This document shows positions 8,136 through 13,804 of a DNA stretch of 23,690 nt, one piece after another. The DNA is taken from contig JAISLJ010000140.1 of assembly GCA_031290955.1 (NCBI GenBank), positions 1-23,690 of the forward strand, in the 5' to 3' direction. The translations under genes and the position numbers were made by a program. How positions within the stretch are numbered: the stretch's first letter is position 1; the number at the start of each line of letters is the position of its first letter. The stretch is from Zoogloeaceae bacterium. GTDB taxonomy: Bacteria > Pseudomonadota > Gammaproteobacteria > Burkholderiales > Rhodocyclaceae. Under the pieces are notes generated by a model. That model made no database searches. It worked only from the letters and a program-made list of their open reading frames with translations, and was not told the origin of the DNA.

Positions 8136-9922
8136 GGCTGCGCGCCTCCGGAAGAACCATGCGCGCCGGGATTGTTCATGTTGAGCGCATCGGGATCGAG
8201 ACCCGCCACCTGGAGGTTTGCCGCATCCGGCGGTACGCCCCGGATGCGCAATACGTCCGCGGCGATCCGGGAGAACACCGGCGCCGCCACGGCGCCGCCA
8301 TAATGCTGCCCCGCGGAAGGCTCGTCGACCATCACCGCCACGACATAGCGCGGCGCGGAGACCGGGAAGATGCCGACGAAGGAAGGCATGTACTTGCGCG
8401 TATAGACGCCTCCTTCCAACTTGTAGGGTGTGCCGCTCTTGCCCGCCACGCGATAGCCGGGAACCCGCGCCCGGGTGGCCGTGCCGCCGGGATGCACGAC
8501 CATCTCCAGCATGGCGCGAATCTCCCGCGCAGTCTGTGGCGAAAAAACCTGGATGCCCACAGGCGGCGGCTCGTCGCGGGCGACGAGGGAAAGCGGCACC
8601 AGGTCGCCATCACGGGCAAAGACCGTATAGGCATGCGCCAGTTGCAGGAGGCTCACGGAAATTCCATGCCCATAGGATATGGTTGCCTGCTCGATTGGCC
8701 GCCAGTTCTTCCAGGCGCGCAGCCGTCCCCCGGACTCGCCGGGAAAGCCCAGGGCGGAGACGGAGCCGAAGCCCAGGAGATTGAACATCTCCCACATCTC
8801 CCGGGCGGAAAGCTGCGCGGCGATCTTGGCCACGCCGACATTCGACGATTTCTGGATCACCTGCGCCACGGTGAGCGCCCCATACGAGTGGATATCGGAG
8901 ATGGTGGCGTTGCCGATGGTAAGCCGCCCCGGCGCGCAATCGATGATGCTGTCGAAGCGCAATTTTCCCTTTTCGAGCGCCAGGGCCACGGTAAAGGGTT
9001 TCAGCGTGGAACCCGGCTCGTAGCTGTCGGTCACGGCGCGGTTGCGCAGGGCCGTGCCGGAAAGGCCGGAACGCTTGTTGGGATCATAGGAAGGCCAGTT
9101 GACCAAGGCGAGGATTTCCCCGGTGCCCGCATCAATCACCACGGCGCTCGCCGCCTGGGCGCGATGCTCGCGGGCCGCATCCCGCACGGCGGAAAAGGCA
9201 AGGTACTGGATGCGGGAATCCAGCGCGAGCCGGATATCCTCGCCATCCTGGGGCGGGCGCATTTCCCCGATGTCCTCAACGATCCGCCCGTGCCGGTCGC
9301 GGATGACGCTGCGATGACCAGGCTCGCCCGTGAGTTCATTCTGGAGAACAAGCTCCATGCCCGCCCGCCCATTGTGATCCACGTTGGTAGAGCCGACCAC
9401 ATGCGCCGCCATGTCCCCGGCCGGGTAGAAGCGGCGGAATTCCGTCTCCTGATGAATGCCCGGAAGTTGCAGTTCGGCGATTTTCCCAGCGGTCTCCGGG
9501 TCCAGTTGCCGTTGCAGATAGACGAAGTTCCCATTCGCGGCGAGCTTGCGACCAAGCGCCCGGGGTTCCATACCGAGGAGCTTGGCCAGCGCCTCGGTCT
9601 GCCGGGGTTCCAGCCGCGCGTCAGCCGGAATGGCCCAGACGGATTTGGCGAGTACGCTGCCCGCCAGGAGTTCGCCATTCCGGTCGGTGATTTTTCCGCG
9701 CGAGGCGGGCACCTTCAGGTCACGACGATAGCGGGAATCCCCCTTGGTCTGGAGGAAGTCGTTGTCGATCACCTGAAGGTAGAACGCCTTGCCAAGCAGG
9801 AGGAGGAAGAGCGCGAGAAAGGCGGCATTGACGAAGCGGGAACGCCAGGAATGCAGCGCCAGTTCCAGGAGCGGATTGTCGGCAAAGCGACGGGGCTTCG
9901 CGCCACGGCGACGGATGGCCAT
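8132..9922 (-). CDS. ftsI: Septal D,D-transpeptidase FtsI (PBP3)
   Basis: FtsI is the class B penicillin-binding protein that cross-links septal peptidoglycan in complex with FtsW. The 596-residue product (E. coli 588) has a short basic cytoplasmic tail, one membrane helix at about residues 29-45, a PBP dimerisation domain (ASRGKITDRNGELLA near 73-87) and a transpeptidase domain. The three catalytic motifs are present: SxxK at S305-K308 in EPGSTLKPF, SxN at S359-N361 in QKSSNVG and KSGT at 495-498. The frame is open 40 codons further upstream, but those lie inside ftsL. The chosen ATG overlaps the ftsL stop as ATGA. Confidence 0.97.
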   Translation of the reverse strand: MAIRRRGAKPRRFADNPLLELALHSWRSRFVNAAFLALFLLLLGKAFYLQVIDNDFLQTKGDSRYRRDLKVPASRGKITDRNGELLAGSVLAKSVWAIPADARLEPRQTEALAKLLGMEPRALGRKLAANGNFVYLQRQLDPETAGKIAELQLPGIHQETEFRRFYPAGDMAAHVVGSTNVDHNGRAGMELVLQNELTGEPGHRSVIRDRHGRIVEDIGEMRPPQDGEDIRLALDSRIQYLAFSAVRDAAREHRAQAASAVVIDAGTGEILALVNWPSYDPNKRSGLSGTALRNRAVTDSYEPGSTLKPFTVALALEKGKLRFDSIIDCAPGRLTIGNATISDIHSYGALTVAQVIQKSSNVGVAKIAAQLSAREMWEMFNLLGFGSVSALGFPGESGGRLRAWKNWRPIEQATISYGHGISVSLLQLAHAYTVFARDGDLVPLSLVARDEPPPVGIQVFSPQTAREIRAMLEMVVHPGGTATRARVPGYRVAGKSGTPYKLEGGVYTRKYMPSFVGIFPVSAPRYVVAVMVDEPSAGQHYGGAVAAPVFSRIAADVLRIRGVPPDAANLQVAGLDPDALNMNNPGAHGSSGGAQP

Positions 9923-10212
9923 CACAGGCGGCCCTCCGTGCGGACGGGATTCGCTTCCGGATAGGATTGCGCCCCCGGCGGCGGCGGGTCCATCCGCAGA
10001 TGTTCGCGCGCGGTTTTCTCGATGCGCGAGTGGGCCGCCCAACGGGAGAGTTCGAGCCGCGCCTGCTCGTATTCCACCTCCAGTTGCCGGGCGCGTTCCT
10101 GCTCGGTTTCCATCGCCTGATAGAGCTTTCGCGCCTCATGCTGCGCGGTAACGCTGCCCAGGGCACAGCAAATGGCAATCAGGAGGAGCGGCAGATTGAG
10201 GCGCAGCATCAT
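9922..10212 (-). CDS. ftsL: Cell division protein FtsL
   Basis: FtsL is a small bitopic divisome protein that joins FtsQ and FtsB and activates FtsWI. Sequence conservation in this family is low, so the call rests on position between rsmH and ftsI and on architecture. The 96-residue product has an N-terminal hydrophobic helix (about residues 4-23), then a periplasmic segment rich in E, Q, R and A with coiled-coil character (about 26-60), and the IEKTAREHLRM motif typical of the family. The gene opens with ATGATG; the first ATG makes an ATGA overlap with the rsmH stop, and the second is an alternative start one codon later. Confidence 0.93.
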   Translation of the reverse strand: MMLRLNLPLLLIAICCALGSVTAQHEARKLYQAMETEQERARQLEVEYEQARLELSRWAAHSRIEKTAREHLRMDPPPPGAQSYPEANPVRTEGRL

Positions 10213-11150
10213 GATTTCTCCGCCACCCGCAAAATGGCGCTGCGCGAGCGGGGATTGACGGCGATTTCGGCGGCAGTGGGCCTTGCCTTGCCCAGAAGGC
10301 GGAAGGCCGCGCCGGGAAGTTCGTCCGCGCGCAGGGGCAGGCGCTTGGAATGCGGGTCAGGAGCAGCGCGCTCGCGTAAAAAACGCTTTACGATCCGGTC
10401 TTCCAGGGAATGGAAGGCGATCACGGCGAGCCTGCCGCCGGGATTCAGCAGGGTTTCGGCCTGCGGCAGGGCGAGCGCGAGTTCTTCAAGTTCCCGATTG
10501 ATGTGAATCCGTACAGCCTGAAAACTGCGTGTCGCCGGGTCCTGTCCGGGTTCGCGTGTCCGGACGGTCGCGCGCACGAGCGATGCGAAATCCCCTGTCG
10601 TGACAATGGGCCGCTCGGCCCGAGCAGCCACAATCTTCTTTGCAATCTGGAAAGCAAACCGTTCGTCGCCATAATCTCTGATTACCTCTGTAATTTCCCG
10701 GACATCGGCGCGCATGAGCCATTCCGAGGCGCCTTCCCCGCAGGACGGGTCCATACGCATGTCAAGCGGCGCGTCGTGCCGGAAGCTGAAGCCCCGCGCG
10801 CCATTGTCGATTTGCGGGCTGGAGAGGCCCAGGTCGAAAAGAATACCGTCGAATTGCCGCAATCCCGCTGCCGCCGCGCCTTCCGCGAGTTCGGAAAACG
10901 GACGGTGCAACAGTGTGAAGCGGCCATCTTCCTTCGCCAGTTGCGCGCCTGCGGCAATGGCGTCGGGATCCCGGTCAAAGGCGAGGAGCCTGCCCGCCGG
11001 CCCCAGGCGCGTGAGGATCGCCCGGCTGTGTCCGCCGCGCCCGAAGGTCGCGTCGAGATAGACGCCTTCCGGCTTGATGGCGAGCGCCTCAATGGCTTCG
11101 ACCAGCAGCACGGGAAGATGAAAGTCTTTGGAATCCATGGGCGCGTTCAC
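10209..11150 (-). CDS. rsmH: 16S rRNA (cytosine1402-N4)-methyltransferase RsmH
   Basis: RsmH (MraW) methylates the N4 of C1402 in the decoding centre of 16S rRNA using S-adenosylmethionine. The 313-residue product has the N-terminal HLPVLLVEAIEAL, the AdoMet loop DATFGRGGHS (33-42), the GILFDLGLSSPQID segment and the C-terminal VIAFHSLEDRIVKRFLRE motif, all diagnostic. The start is GTG at 11150, forming a GTGA overlap with the mraZ stop. An in-frame ATG four codons later (11138) is the alternative, but the operon's overlap pattern favours GTG. Its place as second gene of the dcw operon is canonical. Confidence 0.97.
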   Translation of the reverse strand: MNAPMDSKDFHLPVLLVEAIEALAIKPEGVYLDATFGRGGHSRAILTRLGPAGRLLAFDRDPDAIAAGAQLAKEDGRFTLLHRPFSELAEGAAAAGLRQFDGILFDLGLSSPQIDNGARGFSFRHDAPLDMRMDPSCGEGASEWLMRADVREITEVIRDYGDERFAFQIAKKIVAARAERPIVTTGDFASLVRATVRTREPGQDPATRSFQAVRIHINRELEELALALPQAETLLNPGGRLAVIAFHSLEDRIVKRFLRERAAPDPHSKRLPLRADELPGAAFRLLGKARPTAAEIAVNPRSRSAILRVAEKS

Positions 11151-11611
11151 AGGGAAATATCCTCAAAGCCCGGCGGCGGCGCATTGTTTTGCGAGGAGTC
11201 CCAGGCCTCGGAGGCAAGCGCGTTCACGCGTTGCCAGCCAGCCTCGCTCCAAATCTCGAAATACGAACCCATGCCGACCACCCAGATCGTCTTTTCCAGT
11301 TGCGCGTGCCCGCGCAGGCCCGGCGGCAGCAGGAGCCGCCCGGAGGCATCCAGCGTATCGGTGCGGGCATTCCCCACGAGCACACGCTTGAGGTTTTGCG
11401 AACGGGGATCGAAGCTGGGCGCTTTCAGGATTTTCTCGCGGATGGGTTCCCAGGCCGGAACCGGGTAGAGCAACAGGCAGTGATCCGGGTGCGCCGTGAG
11501 CACCAGTGCCTCCCCCTGCGCGGCAAGCGCCTCCCGATGCCGCGTCGGGATGGCAAACCTTCCCTTGGCATCAAGATTCACCGCATCGGAGCCTTCAAAC
11601 CCATCGAACAT
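11147..11611 (-). CDS. mraZ: Transcriptional regulator MraZ
   Basis: MraZ is a ring-forming DNA-binding protein with two AbrB/SpoVT-like half-domains that represses its own dcw operon in E. coli. The 154-residue product matches the family (E. coli 152) and carries both repeats of the DxxGR signature: DAKGRFAIP at residues 14-22 and DASGRLLLPPGLR at 88-100. It is the first gene of the operon, as is usual. The upstream ribosome-binding site is weak (GGA about 9 nt before the ATG). Pentamer repeats resembling MraZ boxes lie 15-39 bp upstream of the ATG, consistent with autoregulation. Confidence 0.96.
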   Translation of the reverse strand: MFDGFEGSDAVNLDAKGRFAIPTRHREALAAQGEALVLTAHPDHCLLLYPVPAWEPIREKILKAPSFDPRSQNLKRVLVGNARTDTLDASGRLLLPPGLRGHAQLEKTIWVVGMGSYFEIWSEAGWQRVNALASEAWDSSQNNAPPPGFEDISL

Positions 11612-11625
11612 GGTACGTCCAAAAT

Positions 11626-11650
11626 TCCCACTCTCTGCTACATTTCGCCA
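11626..11650 (-). promoter_or_regulatory. Candidate MraZ operator: three pentamers in 10-bp phase
   Basis: Read on the minus strand, pentamers TGGCG (11646-11650), TAGCA (11636-11640) and TGGGA (11626-11630) are each separated by exactly 5 nt. Known MraZ boxes are TGGGN repeats separated by 5 nt. Only the copy nearest mraZ is a perfect TGGGA; the others deviate by one or two bases. The position just upstream of mraZ supports the call. Confidence 0.5.
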
Positions 11651-11651
11651 C

Positions 11652-11678
11652 TTTAGAACACAATGCAGCCCAATGCAA
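11652..11678 (-). promoter_or_regulatory. Weak candidate promoter for the dcw operon
   Basis: On the minus strand TTGCAT (11673-11678) is followed after 15 bp by TCTAAA (11652-11657). Both are poor matches to sigma-70 hexamers and the spacing is short. Support comes from the location immediately upstream of the MraZ-box-like repeats and from the absence of a better candidate close to mraZ. Confidence 0.25.
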
Positions 11679-11861
11679 GGGAAACGAACTGTTTTTTTAG
11701 TGAAGACAAAGACTTAGCGCGACTTTCGCACGTGACGTCTCCAAAAATTCCGCTGGAAAATCTTTTAAAATCAAGGGATAAAAACGAAAATCGAAAGTAA
11801 CTTGTGAGGTTCCGGATCGGAGACAGGGGAGGGAAAAGCGAGCGGTTTTGTCCGGGGAGCA

Positions 11862-11914
11862 GCCTGCGGCTGGTGAATTCGCCAAAATTCTCGTCACAAG
11901 CGAGGGCCGCAGGC
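11862..11914. repeat. 9-bp perfect inverted repeat with 35-nt spacer
   Basis: GCCTGCGGC at 11862-11870 is the exact reverse complement of GCCGCAGGC at 11906-11914. The spacer contains GAATTCGCCAAAATTC, itself partly symmetric. It sits in the middle of the divergent promoter region, so it could be a regulatory site, a cruciform or the end of an old repeat element; the sequence alone does not decide. Confidence 0.5.
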
Positions 11915-11950
11915 CCGCACAACAATCCATACTCCTGAATCCCGAAAGTG

Positions 11951-11979
11951 TTTTCTGGCGGACGCTTCCGCGCTATGAT
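11951..11979 (+). promoter_or_regulatory. Candidate promoter of the 61-residue lipoprotein gene
   Basis: TATGAT at 11974-11979 matches the sigma-70 -10 consensus at five of six positions and lies 35 bp before the lipoprotein ATG. The -35 position with a 17-bp spacer reads TTTTCT, a poor match. Confidence 0.4.
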
Positions 11980-12014
11980 CCTGCCCATCCATTCAACCCG
12001 CACACCTGCCGATC

Positions 12015-12200
12015 ATGAACCCTGCCCGCCATCTCATCCTGGCCGCCTTGGCGCTCGCCTTGCTTGGCGCTTGCAACAGCAGCCGCAAGCCAGTCATCGA
12101 AAAGAGCATCCTGCCGCCAGAGGAATTCAAAGTGCATCCAGACTTGCTGGACAAACCCGCGCCGCCGGAACAAGCGCCTTCCCGCGCTACAGGGGAATAA
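12015..12200 (+). CDS. Small outer-membrane-type lipoprotein, unknown function
   Basis: The 61-residue product has a type II signal peptide: basic start MNPARH, hydrophobic core LILAALALALL, and lipobox LGAC with the lipidated cysteine at residue 20. The +2 residue is Asn rather than Asp, which by the E. coli Lol rule predicts outer-membrane sorting. The mature part is only about 40 residues, hydrophilic and proline-rich, with no recognised domain. It lacks the GLKGPLY segment of LptM-type lipoproteins. The ribosome-binding site is weak. The stop codon lies 29 bp before the start of a decayed IS5-group transposase, so the native C-terminus may have been altered by that insertion. Confidence 0.7.
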   Translation: MNPARHLILAALALALLGACNSSRKPVIEKSILPPEEFKVHPDLLDKPAPPEQAPSRATGE

Positions 12201-12229
12201 TGGCGCTGTCGTCTGCGAAGGGGAAGGCC

Positions 12230-12558
12230 ATGAAGCAACAAACATTCGCAACGGTGAAGGGATTTGAGAAGCACAGCCGGAAGACGCGCAAGGAAGTATT
12301 CTGGCGCGCATGGAAAGGCTGGCGCTGTGGTCGGGGTTCTGCGCGCTGATCGAGCCGTACTACTTGGCGGACGAAGCCTGCGAAGAGGCGCTGTACGATA
12401 TTGCTGTTTTCCGGGATTTCTGCCGGATCGACCTGGGGCATGATCGGGTGCCGGACGCGACGACCTTGCTCAAATTCCGTCATCTGCTCGAAGCGCACGA
12501 TCTGGGCGCGGCGCTGTTTGCCAGGGTCAGTGCGTTGTTGCAGGCGCGGCCCCCGTGA
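12230..12558 (+). pseudogene. Decayed IS5-group transposase fragment
   Basis: The segment starts MKQQTFATVKGFEKHSRKTR and matches the N-terminal part of IS5-group transposases (E. coli IS5 has a similar ...RRQTRKEIFLSRMEQ start). It is broken three ways. A one-base loss near 12300 shifts the frame, so the first frame ends at 12349 while homology continues in the frame of 12310-12558 (ARMERLALWSGFCALIEPYY). There, PYY is joined directly to LADEACEEALYDIA, skipping about 26-31 residues that intact relatives have. It then stops after LLQARPP, before any catalytic DDE residue. No terminal inverted repeats were recognised. This is a dead remnant that cannot encode an active enzyme. Confidence 0.85.
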
Positions 12559-12578
12559 CACTTCATTGATCTTGTCCT

Positions 12579-12599
12579 CTGCCAGGGTCTGTCTGGCAG
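12579..12599. terminator. Hairpin 6 nt beyond the zinc-ribbon gene stop, no U-tract
   Basis: CTGCCAG (12579-12585) and CTGGCAG (12593-12599) form a perfect 7-bp stem with a 7-nt loop just downstream of the minus-strand zinc-ribbon gene. There is no T-run after it in either direction, so it is terminator-like rather than a clear intrinsic terminator. Confidence 0.4.
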
Positions 12600-12604
12600 G
12601 GTAC

Positions 12605-12805
12605 TCAACTGTAGCGCGACTTGTTGTTCAGTGTGCCCAGGATGCGGTTCATCATCAGGATCATTTCGTAGTCATACCAGACGCCCACCACGCTGCCGCA
12701 CTTCGCGCATTGCACGAAATTGACGGGGCGATCCGCTCCTGACACAGCAACCTTGATTACCTCAAACTGGGTGTGATCGCATTTGGGACACTTTGATGCG
12801 CTCAT
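12605..12805 (-). CDS. Small zinc-ribbon protein, unknown function
   Basis: The 66-residue product starts MSASKCPKCDHTQFEVIKVA and has two CxxC knuckles, C6/C9 and C33/C36, the pattern of a four-cysteine zinc ribbon. No other domain fits in this length. The C-terminal part (VVGVWYDYEMILMMNRIL) looks like a short helix. The frame is open 60 codons further upstream, but the chosen ATG has GAGGA 8 nt before it and all zinc ligands follow it. A promoter-like TTGCGC, 16 bp, TATCAT lies upstream. Such ribbons bind nucleic acid or protein partners, but no target can be inferred here. It stands alone, divergent from the arginine-rich lipoprotein gene. Confidence 0.8.
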   Translation of the reverse strand: MSASKCPKCDHTQFEVIKVAVSGADRPVNFVQCAKCGSVVGVWYDYEMILMMNRILGTLNNKSRYS

Positions 12806-12854
12806 TTTGCATTCCTCGTGATTCGTGACGATAAAACGGATGAAACATATTCGG

Positions 12855-12882
12855 ATGATACGTTCAAAGGCGAGCGGCGCAA
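12855..12882 (-). promoter_or_regulatory. Candidate promoter of the zinc-ribbon gene
   Basis: On the minus strand TTGCGC (12877-12882), a 16-bp spacer, then TATCAT (12855-12860), which matches the -10 consensus at five of six positions. It would give a leader of about 45 nt before the ATG at 12805. Confidence 0.35.
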
Positions 12883-13040
12883 AATGAATTCTGGTATTTT
12901 GTTTGCTTCTTCCGCGGCAAATGGTTTGGGAAACGACAAATGGACTTCGCAGGGGCGACTGCGTCGTCCTGCATCTCATGCGCAAATCCCTTGGCGTTCC
13001 GGGAAACCTTCGTTCCCGTCCAGGGAAAAGGGATGCGTTG

Positions 13041-13057
13041 GCGCGGGAATCCCGCGC
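13041..13057. repeat. 17-bp palindrome, operator-like
   Basis: Arms GCGCGGGA (13041-13048) and TCCCGCGC (13050-13057) are perfect reverse complements around one central base. It lies about 58 bp upstream of the TATACT element of the arginine-rich lipoprotein gene, a plausible place for a dimeric regulator. Confidence 0.45.
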
Positions 13058-13151
13058 TCTTTCCGGATTTACAAAGCATCACAATCGGAAAAAGCGCCGC
13101 AACGCGGGCAGGACTATACTGGTCGGGACATGCACACGGAGATTGGCCATC

Positions 13152-13715
13152 ATGAAAAAAATCTGGTTTTTCCTTCCGCTTTTCCTGACGGGGTGCCTGC
13201 ATCCGTCGCCCTATGACGATTACCGGGACAACCGGATTCCGCGCTGGGAACATCCCGTACCCGAACAAACCTGGGGCAGTTACGAAAGAGAGCGCGACCG
13301 GCGGGACCGGGAACGGCGGGAACGCAACGCGCGTGACAGGCAACCCGATCGCGTCCAGCCGCATGAGGATGTGAGGCATGCAAACCCGCCACCCGCAAAA
13401 CCCATGCGTTTTCCGCCGCCGGACAGGCGCATGGCGGCGCCTCCTCTTCCGCCGCCCGGCGCGAACCGGGAACGGGGCCGGAGGGAAAACCCGCCAGCCG
13501 GACGGGAACGCGCGGAACGCATGCGAGAAACGGCGCGGCCACCGCGGCCACAAAACCACACCCGCTCGCCATTCCGCGCTTCGGAGAACATCCGTGCCAG
13601 ATCGCCCGCCGCAAAATCCCCGCCCCCGCCCGCCCGGCGCGTGGAAAACCGGAAAGACGACAAGGCCAGCGAAAAACGCTTGCGCAACCCGGAAAACCGG
13701 GACAAGCGGAAATGA
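13152..13715 (+). CDS. Arginine/proline-rich lipoprotein, probably disordered, unknown function
   Basis: The 187-residue product opens MKKIWFFLPLFLTGC, a compact type II signal peptide with lipobox LTGC and lipidated cysteine at residue 15. Leu at +2 suggests outer-membrane sorting. The mature chain is extremely biased: 39 of the 187 residues are Arg, with many Pro, Glu, Asp and Asn, arranged as a charged RERDRRDRERRERNARDR block (about residues 46-63) and proline stretches such as PPLPPP. This predicts a disordered, strongly basic tail able to bind anionic partners such as LPS, nucleic acid or peptidoglycan; that role is inference. GGAG lies about 9 nt before the ATG. An upstream open extension lacks a signal sequence and is rejected. 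A shadow frame on the opposite strand is also open. Confidence 0.7.
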   Translation: MKKIWFFLPLFLTGCLHPSPYDDYRDNRIPRWEHPVPEQTWGSYERERDRRDRERRERNARDRQPDRVQPHEDVRHANPPPAKPMRFPPPDRRMAAPPLPPPGANRERGRRENPPAGRERAERMRETARPPRPQNHTRSPFRASENIRARSPAAKSPPPPARRVENRKDDKASEKRLRNPENRDKRK

Positions 13716-13716
13716 G

Positions 13717-13746
13717 TCCTGCGGACGGCAAATCCTGCGGACGGCA
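13717..13746. repeat. 14-bp direct repeat (16-bp period) in convergent spacer
   Basis: TCCTGCGGACGGCA occurs at 13717-13730 and again at 13733-13746, separated by 2 bp. The 10-bp core GCGGACGGCA recurs inverted at 13811-13820, inside the end of hrpA. The spacer separates two convergent genes, so the inverted pair may help to end transcription from both sides. Confidence 0.6.
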
Positions 13747-13804
13747 TTCCAGATTCGCGGCTTGCGGATTCCTGCCTTGCTTGCGGGATTGCCGCGCGCC
13801 GCTT

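Larger units (their letters stand above)
11612..12014. other. Divergent intergenic region between mraZ and the small lipoprotein
   Basis: This 403-bp stretch has no convincing gene. It is noticeably more A/T-rich than its surroundings around 11740-11805. It contains the MraZ-box-like repeats, a 7-bp direct repeat (CAATGCA at 11661-11667 and 11671-11677), a run of seven T at about 11692-11698, a 9-bp perfect inverted repeat (11862-11870 with 11906-11914) and a TATGAT -10-like hexamer (11974-11979) for the rightward lipoprotein gene. An open frame on the minus strand across it is considered spurious. Confidence 0.6.
12806..13151. other. Divergent intergenic region, zinc-ribbon gene to arginine-rich lipoprotein
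   Basis: No gene is seen in these 346 bp. They contain the leftward promoter candidate, a 17-bp near-perfect palindrome at 13041-13057 (GCGCGGGA, one central base, TCCCGCGC) and a -10-like TATACT at 13115-13120 located 31 bp before the lipoprotein ATG, without a convincing -35 box. Confidence 0.55.

Noticed and set aside
11685..11700. An intrinsic terminator at the run of seven T.
   Set aside because: No stable hairpin precedes the T-run and no gene ends there on the plus strand.
11653..12003. A 116-codon minus-strand open frame upstream of mraZ.
   Set aside because: It spans the divergent promoter region and the MraZ-box area, has no clear ribosome-binding site or domain, and would conflict with the dcw control region.
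12230..12558. An intact small transposase.
   Set aside because: The frame is broken, about 26-31 residues are missing internally and the catalytic part is absent.
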